Source of the DNA: Saccharomycopsis fibuligera x Saccharomycopsis cf. fibuligera | Lineage: Eukaryota > Ascomycota > Saccharomycetes > Ascoideales > Saccharomycopsidaceae | Reading direction: 5' to 3' | NCBI GenBank assembly: GCA_001936135.1 | Contig: CP012817.1 | Location: 992,001-1,056,000, forward strand | Length of the DNA: 64,000 nt | In this document: piece after piece, positions 1 through 10,393 of the stretch | Layout of the letters: each line of letters starts with the position of its first letter | Position numbering within the stretch: position 1 is the stretch's first letter | Program-made: the position numbers and the translations under genes | Notes under the pieces: model-generated | Told to the model about the DNA's origin: nothing | What the model saw: only the letters and a program-made list of their open reading frames with translations | Database searches by the model: none

Positions 1-704
1 CGGTCTGTGATGATATTTGAAAATCAACAAACCGGAGTTAAATTAGCTTAAGGTAAACTAATTTAGAGGTTCCTTACTGCAATCATACATTCAAAACGTA
101 TTCAGTTGCCTGTTGATATAATATTAATATCGTGATTTGCAGCTATGAATGTACACAGGGCTACTTCTAAAACAAAATAAATAATTAACAAAAAGACACT
201 GATATTGACAAAAGGATAAAATCCTGATAGAAAGTATACTTATGATTAACTGTCCATATATATTTATCAGACCATTTGTGAACACAGAGTAATACTAGTG
301 AGGCAACAAAAAGATGTATCTAAAAATCAAAATTATTTAATCCTAGTGTTTTTTTGAAAAAATTTTTCAAAGGAAAAAGGAAAATTTTTCCAAAAATAGT
401 GTTTTCGTTGTCTGCGTATCATGGACTAACTAACACACTAACCAACTTAGTGGCAGAACCTGCCTGCGCACCCGCCTGTTCTGCTCTCTAGCAGCTTGGC
501 GCTTTTCTGCAATATTATGTTCATGGTAACCTTACTCACCTTTTTTTCCTATTATATTATCCGGCTAGCTCAACAGTCCGAGTGGTGTCAAGACAGCTAA
601 ACCAGGTTTTTTGTAATAGGGTGAATCGAATAGACTATAAGGATTCGAATGTCGCGAGCACCACTGCTTTTTCATAACGTTGTTAACTCAGCACCATTCA
701 CCAT
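1..704. other. Intergenic, 3' side of zinc-cluster gene
   Basis: AT-rich spacer with no convincing open reading frame. Around 450-500 there is a GC-richer patch in which CAGAAC and GTTCTG form an interrupted inverted repeat. Nothing matching a tRNA B box in a foldable context was found; a near match at about 640 (ATTCGAATCC) has no pairing T-stem. Confidence 0.5.
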
Positions 705-3700
705 TTATTTTGGAAAGTTTTCTCTATTCAGATAAATTCCCTCGGTTTGCAAAGTTGGGTTACCAGATAAGTAATTGTTTAAATCAAGATTGTAAAAACT
801 AAATTCAGAATCATCCACCACACCATTGCTGTGGCTGGCGGTGTTGCTGTAGCTATAACTATCATTCATGCTTTTGCTGGACCCATCTACTCTATTGTTA
901 TTGCTATTGCCATTTTCACTGCTTCTACTGTTAATGTCGCTGTTATTGTTACCACCAAAAAACTCTTCCATAAGTTTCTTGAACGCATCAGCTACTCCCT
1001 TATCCATATTCACATTCAATAAACCATTTTTGCCACTATTAACGGTGTTGATATCAGCGTTGTTGATATTATCATTGAGATCCGGCATGCTTGGACTAGT
1101 AGCACCACCGTTGCTCGACATCGGTGACCGTTCAGGGAATGAATCCAGATCAGCGCTACTGGCGGCGGTAACAGCGTCTGGACTAGTGTTAGCAGTAATA
1201 TTAGCACTAGAATTAGTAGTGGCCGTTGACTCAAATAAATCCTTTTTAGAAATGTCAGCATCTCCATTATGATTTTTGTTGTTCAACAGCTCTGGGACCT
1301 TTGATGCTGCTGCTGCTGCTATTGGCCCTTCTGGTTCATCAGCCACAACTTGTCCAAAATGATTGTTCATCAAATTATCAGAAATATTGTCTGGGAATCG
1401 TTCTTCATCAAAGTCAATCAAAGTATCAATGAACTGACTCAATTCAATAATATCATTTATGGAGAGATTGATAAGATTGTTAGTAGAATCAAAATACGCG
1501 TCTCTCTTCTTGAACCAATTAGCAATAATGGTTGGGTTCTTAAAACAAACCAAATAGTATTGAAAAATCAAAGTTTCTTTGAATGAGTGACTGTAAAATT
1601 TGGCAAATTTCTCCACCAACAATTTCACCAACTTGTAATGGAATCGATATAATTTGAGGTACATGTCCCTGAAAAAATCTCTTTTCCGCTGATATTCATC
1701 AATGCTGATTGTCACTAGCAAAAAATTTGACGAATTTCGCTTTTTAATCAACCCATCAATCATCGATAAACAATGTGCAAGTCTAAGCAAAAGAGTTTCA
1801 ACCATCAACATTGCGCGGTAGCACATAGTGTCAATGGTTGGTAAAATGATAAAATTGAAATTTTTGAAACCATAGCATAAGCCTTTTTGGTCATTTTCTG
1901 CAGTTTTAGAAAAATCAACAGAAATGTTAAGTTTATCTTCGTTATGACATAAGAATTCTTTAGATAGTTTAATGATATCAAGAGCATACATGAATGACTT
2001 TTTCAAAAAGAAAAGGGTATTGTTAACTCCATGAATGGAGTCCTTGCTGGTATCATAATGAAGAAACATGATGAAAGTTAGAATAAAACAACAAAGTTTC
2101 AAATTGTAGTGCATTTTCAACTTGTAAAGGTAACCCACAATTTTATAATAGTTTTCTTTGACTTTTACTCTTTGAGTCTTTTTGTTTTGTTCATTTTCTT
2201 GCTTTGCGGTAGGCTTGCAATAATTGATGAATCGATCTTCGCAAAGTTCATCAGTAATCAAAAGCTGCTCAACTTTCAAAATCATTTGCATAACCACTGT
2301 TAACTTCACCGGAGTTTTCAAATTATTGAAAAGCTTAGAAATTTGAATAAAAACTTTGTTCACTTCATACTCAAGTTTCATATTCTGCAACACAATATGC
2401 TCCACTTTTTCGAAATCAATAATTGATTCATGCTTGTTATCAATAGGCACGTACTCAGGAATCATCATCACTTCAGGAAAATCCGACAGCTTATAAGTAG
2501 AATCATCAAGATTCGGAAACCTAGTATCATATTCTTCATCACTACTAACGTACAACAACTTTCCGTGCGAAATCGATGTTGAACTATCCAAATTCACTAG
2601 ATAGTACCATAATTTCCGACAACGATATACTTCTTTATCAGTACCGTGAAAATGATTAGATCCACGGAAATGATTCAATAAGCCTAAGTATGCGCCCAAA
2701 GATTTGTGAAATTCAATAATTTCATCATTTTTCCAATCTTTATGCAACCCAATATGTTTAGCCTTAGAAATTATTTTGGAAAACATCAAATGATTTTGTT
2801 GCAATCCAAACCCTATTCTTCCTTCTTCTCTAAGCTCAGTATAATTGTATAAGAAAATCAATGCAATAACCACAATATAGCTGGCTTTTTTCGTTGTCTT
2901 GAGAAAATTCAAACACATTTGAGCAAGTTCAACAAACTCTGGAGGTATTGGTTCTTTATCAACCATTGGATCATAACTAAGCATTTCTTGTTCAATATCG
3001 CACATAATCTTTATGTTGTTAATATTAAACTTAATGGCTAAGTACGCTAATCTAAGAATGATTAAAAACACTGCCAATGTACCATAATCCATCTTTTCCC
3101 TGATTTTTATTTTCTCAATTCTTTTTTCTTCGTCCACTGTTTGTTTTTCTTTGTGAAACATTTCGTGCAACTCTAAACCTTCCAAGATTTTGTTTATTTC
3201 CATTGAAAAATCTCTAATGTCAAGAATAGGAATAAATGGGTGAATATAAAGCACAAACATTTTCCATAAATATCTTAAAATTTTTATTCTTGGTAGCGCT
3301 TTCAATATAAAGTCAAATACTAGCTCATTACCGCCAGCCAATATTCGGTTCGCGGAGTAGAACTCATTATTAAGAATGTTGCTGAACATTGTTTGTTTGT
3401 CATTAGGGCCAGATAACTGCAACGTTGCCACATCATGACGAAATGCTAATCGCTTGTCCTTATATGTGGTCCTTGCTTTCATCATATTATAAATCAATGT
3501 AGCAAACTCATTTTTCTTGGCAATTTTCATCACCACACTTTTTATTGCAGTCTTTTGATCTTCAGGCATGATAACATTGGACAGCAATTTATCATTCCCA
3601 TTACTCAAAGATTTATTTTCGTTGGCTTGGCGGTTTTTGAACATTGTAGAAATCATACTTTTAACAGAATTATAATCTAGCAAAAACTTCACAAAAAAAT

Positions 3701-4013
3701 TCATCAAGAACTTGTCTCTTGCAATGAGCGAATTGTGAGAAAGCGCTTTGACATCAGTAAGAGAATTTCTTTTAAAAATGTAGGAATAGTAAGTGTTTGA
3801 AAAATTGTGATACTCGCGTTCGTCAATCACAGGTAGTCTGCCGCTTATAAATTTGGCAGCCACATGAATATCAGTACTAAGTTTTTCACTACCATAAACA
3901 TTTTCTTGCTCATAACATTTGCTGTTTCCGTTGCCATTATCATTTATATCATTTATTGTTGTGTAACCACTGGTTCGATATGGGAGATCTCTGTATTGTG
4001 GATTTTGATGAGG

Positions 4014-4066
<53 letters not shown>

Positions 4067-4616
4067 GCAGCTGCTGCTGCAGCTGCTGTTTTTTCTGCTC
4101 CTGTTTCTGTTTATTCTGTTTCACATGTTCTTCGTGTTGATACCGCTGTTTATTTAAGGCCTCTTCTAGCTGTCTAATGCGCTGATGCAACTGTCCAACT
4201 TCGCCATTCAACTTCTCAGTCGTTTTCAATGATTCCGCTAGTGCTTTCCTGTCTGGAGATTCCGCCATTGAATACATTGGTGATGGCGAAGCGCCGCTGA
4301 ATGCTGGAGTTGTTACTGAACTGACACTATTCAAAGAAGCATCACAAGGAGTTTGCGAAACATGCACCATAGGTGGCGGGGGAGGGACGCTTGCTTTAAA
4401 ATGTTGACAGGGCCCATGTTCTGACTTTATTGTAGATACCATTGGCGGCTGTGACGCTGGCGAGTAGGACGGTATCTGCGATGGTCCCAGAAGTCCCCCA
4501 TTAGGTACTATTTGCTGTTGTTGCTGCACTGCCGTTGGCACTTGAGGAATTACTGTCGTGAAATGGCCATTCTCGGATATAACTGGAGTCTGAGCAGGAG
4601 TCGATAGTAGCGGTGA

Positions 4617-4653
<37 letters not shown>

Positions 4654-5172
4654 ATCTGTGTCTGAGAATGATGTGTAGAAGGATTCACTGATAGCGAAGA
4701 TGATTTCTTTGAAAAGGTGGCATTCTTCTTTAGGGATTTGCTCTTTGGTATAGTTTGCTGTTTGAATCTGGGCTGTTTTGAAATCGGTGATGCTGCAGTG
4801 CTCGGTGAGACAGCAAATACAGATTCGGTTGGCTTGAGCGTAACTATACTGGACTGGTCTTCAGTGATGGTAGAGTATACCCAGTGCGGGATCTCATAAA
4901 CACAGCTCTCTTCAAGATTTGATTTGATACAGCTGGAGCATACCGGCCGGCGCTTATCACACTAAAATAGCAGAATGTTAGTGGAGTGTGCATAAAAATA
5001 ATAAATGAGATAGCGTGCGCTGAGCCGCCAGTGCAAATGTCAGCAGCTAGGGGACATAATTATAGAACCATAAAGAAAGCAGAAGACATACCTTTGTCTT
5101 GCGGGCTCGGCAAACTGAGCAGGAAGAAGTGACTCTTTGACGTTTTTTTGGTTGTTTATCTGGAGTAGACAT
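705..5172 (-). CDS. Zn2Cys6 transcription factor, spliced within its zinc cluster
   Basis: Two exons: 5092-5172 (27 codons) and 705-4961. The 130-nt intron has a GTATGT donor, a CACTAAC branch point and a TAG acceptor. Splicing gives about 1445 residues and completes the binuclear cluster: Cys18, 21, 28, 35, 38 and 47, spaced CX2CX6CX6CX2CX8C, preceded by a basic stretch (KKRQR). The intron falls just before Cys28, so neither exon alone encodes the DNA-binding domain. After the cluster come a Pro/Gln-rich segment, a short coiled coil (about 266-303), a long CAA-encoded poly-Gln run (about 315-345), then a fungal-specific middle homology region containing PFIPILD. The C-terminal third is Asn/Ser-rich. 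It is paralogous to the regulator at 19255-22449. Neither could be matched to a named factor, and target genes are unknown. Confidence 0.88.
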
Positions 5173-5774
5173 GGCTTTGGGGGTTAGTGTCTAATGAATA
5201 TTGGAAATCTGTTAGTGAATATCCGGCAGGGAATCTCCGGCAGGGAAGAATAACGAAACCACGTTAGGACCGTCTTTTACTTTGTTATAATAATTTTTCC
5301 TTGTTCGAAGAAATTTCTATTCTTCTTTTTCTTTTTCTATTTCTTTTTTCTTTTTTCTTTTTTCTTTTTCTTTTTTCTTTTTTCTTCTGTTTCTGAGCGG
5401 GATTCAAACCTCGATTTTTAACAGCCTAGTACCGTAAATGGAGAAATTTGGTGAAAAGGAGAAATTTGGTGAGAAGAAGTAGAAAAAGAAAAAATAACGC
5501 AGCACAACGCAGCAGCAGCACGCGTCACTTCTTCACGTCAACTGTCTATGTATGATATATGCATATATATACTTGTGTACGCTTATAGTCGCATCATGAA
5601 GGTCATCTGGTATATCACGTGACTATCATTGAAATTTTTTTGCTCTTTTATAAACATCTCAGTACTACTGGTGAGGAAGATTAGGAAGATAAGAATGATG
5701 AGGATGCCATGATGAGGAGTCAACAGTGACTATATACACTGTACGTTGGCCTATAATAACATAAAGCAAAGGTA
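5173..5774. promoter_or_regulatory. Divergent promoter, zinc-cluster gene / MTG2
   Basis: This 602-bp spacer separates two divergent start codons. It holds a long pyrimidine tract (about 5320-5395, mostly repeated TTTTTTC units) that lies in the likely leader of the minus-strand gene. A palindromic E-box, TCACGTGA, lies at 5615-5622, about 155 bp before MTG2. The E-box could bind a Cbf1/Tye7-type bHLH factor; that is inference from the motif alone. Confidence 0.5.
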
Positions 5775-7592
5775 ATGTTCAATTTTCAGCGGCTTAGGCC
5801 AGTAGTGTCTCAATTATCTAGAAGAATCCCCACTAGGAGCTATGCCACTCTCCCAAATACACCCGACTGGTCTCCTACTGCCCCGGAAAATGATCAGTGG
5901 TTGGACGAGATCTCCCATGCTAATGTTCAAGTAAGCGTAGCAGATACATCTTCCAAAGACGAAAGATTTGCTCGAGTTGACAAAGCAGATGACATATCCC
6001 CGAAAATAAGCCACGAAGATGCTAATCAACCTGCAAGCACTGGTTTTGCCCAAGCAGTGGTGGACTTACCATATAGGAATATCCTCGATGGCCACATGAA
6101 GTATCATTTTCAGGGTCTCGATAGTGACAATTTTTTCAACATTCGAATCCCACTTGATCAGTTCCGCGCAATTCGTTCCTCTCCTTATTCCAATCTTAGT
6201 AGTAAGCGCAGACCAAAATCCACCAGCAATAACCAAAGCTTTAGCGATTTGCGAGTGGTTAACTTACGCTCAGGCCTGGGCGGTGATGGTAGCGTTGCAT
6301 TTTTTCGTGATGCTGGCCGTGCCATTGGACCGCCAGATGGCGGTGACGGTGGTGATGGTGGTTCAGTTTACGTGCAAGCTGTTGCTGGAATAAACTCATT
6401 GCACAAACTCAGAGTCAAATATGTTGCCACAGATGGTGGCCATGGGGCTGCTAGACAGTTAGATGGAGCTAAGGGCAAAGATGTGGTAATCACTGTGCCG
6501 GTAGGCACCACAATTAGATGGCTTCCTCCAACCGATATTCTAAAGCAAGCAGAATTGGAAGATCAGGGACAGCAGCTAGTAGTTGATGGTGAGTCTGGCG
6601 AGTTCCTAGAACCATTGAAAGATATTGAGGTCAAAGCAATTGGTTATAATGAGAAGAATATTGACTATATTCAGCTTTTTAGAAAACAGGTCCCGCGCGA
6701 AGGTGAAGCTGCTGAAGGTGAAGCCCCTGATACTTGGATTTTTAAAGAAAAGGACAGAGCTTACCATTACAGCAAATCATGGTTTCATGATCTTAATCGT
6801 AAAGTTAAGAAATATGATGCCAATGTTATCAATGAAGAACTTTCGAGCGATATTTTCCCGTTCCAAGGACTTGATCTTAGCAAACCTTCAGAAACCCCCA
6901 TCCTACTTTTGAAAGGTGGTAAAGGTGGCTTGGGAAACATGCATTTTCTTACTAAAGACATCAGAAACCCACGTTTTTGCAAACAGGGTCGTCCAGGATT
7001 AGAATGCAACTTATTATTTGAACTTAAAATGCTTGCTGATTTTGGCCTTGTTGGGCTTCCAAACAGTGGTAAGTCAACACTTCTTAATGCTATCAGTAAT
7101 GCTAATTCCAAAATTGGACATTGGGAATTCACCACGTTGCAGCCCACCATTGGCACTATCCTGCCTGCAGACCACAAGTCTAATCAGCTCCATCTTGACA
7201 ACTTCACTGTTGCTGATATTCCTGGGATTATCAAAGGTGCCGCTACTTGTGTTGAGAAGCCCAAAGGGATGGGTGTGGAGTTTCTCAGGCACATTGAACG
7301 ATCCAAGATTTTGATGTTTGTGGTGAGTTTGGAAAATGAGCCAATCAAAGACTTTGAAATTTTGATCAATGAGCTTAAGTTTGGTAAAGATAGATTAAGG
7401 CAAAAGAAAGTTCTAGTAGTGAGCACCAAAGCTGATTTAACTAAAAACAAGAAAAAGTTTATTGATTTTAGAAACCATGTAGCGCAAATCATGGGTGACA
7501 AAGTGTCTGTGGTTCCAGTTTGTGCTATCAAGAAGCATAATGTGGATAAGTTGATTGAGCTTATGAATGGGTTGATCAATGAATTTACTTAA
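5775..7592 (+). CDS. MTG2: Mitochondrial Obg-family GTPase Mtg2
   Basis: The protein has 605 residues. The N-terminus is rich in Arg/Ser with no acidic residues early on, as expected for a mitochondrial presequence. An Obg fold follows, with Gly-rich motifs (SGLGGDGSV, GPPDGGDGGDGG, then KGGKGGLGNMHF). The G domain begins near residue 427 with the P-loop GLPNSGKST; a DIPG switch II motif sits near 482 and TKAD, in the NKxD position, near 551. Family members assemble the large mitoribosomal subunit on the matrix side of the inner membrane. The CTG codon inside SGLGGDGSV sits where relatives usually have a polar residue, which fits CTG read as serine. A charged insertion (about 280-330) splits the Obg region, as in other yeast Mtg2 proteins. 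Confidence 0.92.
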   Translation: MFNFQRLRPVVSQLSRRIPTRSYATLPNTPDWSPTAPENDQWLDEISHANVQVSVADTSSKDERFARVDKADDISPKISHEDANQPASTGFAQAVVDLPYRNILDGHMKYHFQGLDSDNFFNIRIPLDQFRAIRSSPYSNLSSKRRPKSTSNNQSFSDLRVVNLRSGLGGDGSVAFFRDAGRAIGPPDGGDGGDGGSVYVQAVAGINSLHKLRVKYVATDGGHGAARQLDGAKGKDVVITVPVGTTIRWLPPTDILKQAELEDQGQQLVVDGESGEFLEPLKDIEVKAIGYNEKNIDYIQLFRKQVPREGEAAEGEAPDTWIFKEKDRAYHYSKSWFHDLNRKVKKYDANVINEELSSDIFPFQGLDLSKPSETPILLLKGGKGGLGNMHFLTKDIRNPRFCKQGRPGLECNLLFELKMLADFGLVGLPNSGKSTLLNAISNANSKIGHWEFTTLQPTIGTILPADHKSNQLHLDNFTVADIPGIIKGAATCVEKPKGMGVEFLRHIERSKILMFVVSLENEPIKDFEILINELKFGKDRLRQKKVLVVSTKADLTKNKKKFIDFRNHVAQIMGDKVSVVPVCAIKKHNVDKLIELMNGLINEFT

Positions 7593-8016
7593 TATCTATA
7601 GATAGCGTCTTCTGTATTTTTCCCTTTTATTCCTTATAAAGATTTCTCATTTGCATTATTATTGCCGTTTTAAAGTCCTGTATAAACATGAACTTAATTG
7701 TACTATATATTTGTTGCTCAACACAGACTTACACTGTTTTTAAAGTTGTTAATGTAAACAATTTACGTAGTAGACGTATATAATATAAGCGTACAAAATT
7801 TGATGGCATGAGTTTGACATGAAAACCGGCCACCGTATAGGTTTTCAAATAGTGCGCTAGTCGGGCCCGCCGAACACAGTGAAACACTAAGGAAAAAAAG
7901 GGTCTGCAGAACCGAAGGTTTGACCAAATCGTGAAGCTAAATAAATGAGTAGTAATAGCTAAAAATTGAATAAAGATAGAAAAAAACCTTTCCCAAATTT
8001 GTTTTTTAGGTGAAAG

Positions 8017-8059
<43 letters not shown>

Positions 8060-8338
8060 CATTTTAATGAACACTTTCAAATTAAAAACGAACATTTGAA
8101 ACATAACAGCAAGTAAAGTGAATATCTGTAAAATAGTAAACTTAATGCTTCTTCGAGCTGTTAATTCACAAAATAATAAAATAAGACAATTTGGGGTGGG
8201 AAAATTGACAAAAGAGGCTAACTCAAACCATACAAAGCGAAAGAAAAGAATAAACATTAAACAACGGGGCATTCTCGCTTTCTAAAAATACATAAAAACA
8301 AAGATAAAAACTGACAAATAACGAAGCGCTTAATTCGA
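7593..8338. other. Convergent intergenic region with 39-bp poly(A)
   Basis: This is the 3' spacer between MTG2 (+) and the bHLH gene (-). It contains an uninterrupted A run at 8019-8057. Reading both strands shows no supported gene; open frames here arise from the homopolymer. Confidence 0.5.
8019..8057. repeat. Poly(A) run, 39 bp
   Basis: Uninterrupted A homopolymer in the MTG2/bHLH convergent spacer. Confidence 0.9.
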
Positions 8339-10393
8339 CTAAATCTTGTATTGTGAAAGGCTAGTTGTTCCTTTCTTTTCCGCAGATTCATCATTGTTAT
8401 CATGATAATACCCATAATATCCTTGTGCTGGTGTATTGGTACTTCCTAACTGGCCATTGGGCTGTATTAGACCAGAAGGACGTCTCAACAATGGATTTCC
8501 CAAATTTTCCAGGCTTGCATAGTATTGCTGTTGAAGCCGTTCTTGCTGTTGTTGATGTCGCTGTCGAGAAAGTTGCTGAGCTGGATTTTGTTGAGAACCA
8601 TTCAGATGCATATTTGCCGCTGTAGCCGGTGAAGCAGATGGTGGAGAAGGATAGTATCCAGAATAATTATGAGTATAGCTGTTTTGCGAGCTAGAGCTCG
8701 GCACACTCGAATTTTCGGCAATTGTACTGTTAATGTGGTACATTGTTGAACTCAGGTTGCGTTGTTGAGGTGGAAGAATTGGTGGAAGGGTAGGCGGAAG
8801 TTTTTGATGGTGTTTTGGTTGCGAATGCGATATTTGAAGACTTTTTGGTGGCTGTGATGGCTGTGAATGAGTGGATGGTGGAGGCTGAAAAGAGCTTTCG
8901 TTATATGCAGAAGAAAAAGGCAAAGGAGACGACATTCGCAAGTGAGCAGCACCGACGCTGGCAATCGCAGTCTTTCGATTAGGTAGTGTAGTTTGTGGAT
9001 TATATTCTGACTTAATAAACGAAAAATCTGGCTTTTTGTTTGAAATATGCTCAGGTGTAGTATTAGTATGCTCCTGTTTATACTTTTCATACTCGTCGAG
9101 TTTGCCCCTGTACAGCTCAATATCCTTTAAGTGCCCTCTAATTTGCGATGAACTGAGCTTTTTCCCTCTTTCCTCGTACTGATTAATTTTCAATTTTAGT
9201 TCTTCAATTTCTTTCTTCAAGTCTTTAATATATTGAGCGCTAGACAGTAAAATTGCTGCTTTTGATGTTCTCTTGGGAATTGCATTGGCATCGGTATCTT
9301 TACTATTGTTTCCTGCGGATCTTTTGCTTTTTCTACTATTTTCCAAGCCCCTTCCCTTCAGCTTCAATGAGCCACTAGTTCTGAGATCGTTGCCGACTTT
9401 GCCCTTTTTTAGTTGCTGCTGATTTAGTTTTGGTACCATTTTCTGAAGCCGCGTTATTCCATTAGTGATTTGATCTCTTTTCTCTTTCTCTTTTTGTAAT
9501 CTTCTTTCTTTCATCTCTGCCGTCTCGTATTTATTATTTTGTAATTCTGTGTTGCTGCTACTGAGCCCAAGGCCCGGTCCGTAATACTCTCTGGACAGGA
9601 GACCGTCGTGAGCATTTCTCGAAGTATTGATCAATGTTGAAGATGGTGGTGATAATACTATTGGTGCGGTTGTAATGGTGTTGCTATTGGCACTTGCGCT
9701 ACTAGCGCTCCGGAGTTTATTTGAATGCTGTGGTTGCAATTGTGGATAAAGTAGTGGCCCATTGCTAAAATAACCGCCACTGCTACTTGCGTCTCCGAGG
9801 CAGCCGTTGTTATTATTTCCATAAGAATCAAAGTTTCCGGTACCCCCAGAATTACTAGATTGATTAGAGTAGAGGGCCATGCTTTGTGTTAGACTATGGC
9901 TTCGATTGTGATGAGTGGGGTATCCCGGAAGTAATTGCAAGCCGCCACTCGAGATGCCGCCGCTTGAGATGCCACCATACGGAGAAGATCTTAATGGTAG
10001 CGATGTTGAGATTGTTGAAGGATGATGTATTTGTTGGCGATGTTGCTGATGTGACTGTGACTGTGACTGTGACTGTGACCGTGACTGTGGCTGGTGATAT
10101 TGTTGAGGTTGTGGCGCCTGCTGGTAATGTGGTTGCTCTGAGGCAAATGTGGCTGTTTGTTGTGTTTCCTGGGGATAGTAGTGGTGGCCATGGTGCGTGT
10201 ATGAATACGGGTCAGAATAACTTGAAGACTGTTGCTGTTGCTGCTGTTGCTGCTGAAGTTGTTGTGGTTGTGCTTGCTGCTGCTGCTGCGGCTGTAACGG
10301 AACTTGAAGCTCGTTTCCGCTTTCTTTACTGTAATATTTCTTTGTGACTTCAAGCGGAGGATCATTGATCAAAGAGTTAATTGAGGGCAACAT
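8339..10393 (-). CDS. bHLH transcription factor with expanded loop
   Basis: The protein has 684 residues. The basic segment and helix 1 (near 293-322, ERRLQKEKEKRDQITNGITR) and helix 2 (from about 378, RTSKAAILLSSAQYIKDL) are separated by a basic, low-complexity loop of about 50 residues, far longer than a typical bHLH loop. Helix 2 runs into a Leu/Glu/Lys coiled coil, so a dimer is likely. The Glu and Arg needed for E-box contact are present in KEKEKR, but the usual upstream His is absent. The flanks are Gln-, Ser- and Pro-rich activation-type sequence, including a run of Ser-Gln pairs. Retrograde (Rtg), Cph2/Tye7 and Ino4-type factors were considered; none could be chosen without a search. 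E-box motifs occur in several promoters of this window. Confidence 0.8.
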   Translation of the reverse strand: MLPSINSLINDPPLEVTKKYYSKESGNELQVPLQPQQQQQAQPQQLQQQQQQQQQSSSYSDPYSYTHHGHHYYPQETQQTATFASEQPHYQQAPQPQQYHQPQSRSQSQSQSQSHQQHRQQIHHPSTISTSLPLRSSPYGGISSGGISSGGLQLLPGYPTHHNRSHSLTQSMALYSNQSSNSGGTGNFDSYGNNNNGCLGDASSSGGYFSNGPLLYPQLQPQHSNKLRSASSASANSNTITTAPIVLSPPSSTLINTSRNAHDGLLSREYYGPGLGLSSSNTELQNNKYETAEMKERRLQKEKEKRDQITNGITRLQKMVPKLNQQQLKKGKVGNDLRTSGSLKLKGRGLENSRKSKRSAGNNSKDTDANAIPKRTSKAAILLSSAQYIKDLKKEIEELKLKINQYEERGKKLSSSQIRGHLKDIELYRGKLDEYEKYKQEHTNTTPEHISNKKPDFSFIKSEYNPQTTLPNRKTAIASVGAAHLRMSSPLPFSSAYNESSFQPPPSTHSQPSQPPKSLQISHSQPKHHQKLPPTLPPILPPQQRNLSSTMYHINSTIAENSSVPSSSSQNSYTHNYSGYYPSPPSASPATAANMHLNGSQQNPAQQLSRQRHQQQQERLQQQYYASLENLGNPLLRRPSGLIQPNGQLGSTNTPAQGYYGYYHDNNDESAEKKGTTSLSQYKI

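Noticed and set aside
625-665. tRNA B-box-like ATTCGAATCC on the minus strand
   Set aside because: Flanking bases cannot form a T-stem and no tRNA body is present.
5395-5460. Possible tRNA on the minus strand (GGTTTGAATCC near 5400-5411)
   Set aside because: The T-loop lacks the invariant C, the T-stem has two mismatches, and no acceptor stem or A box fits.
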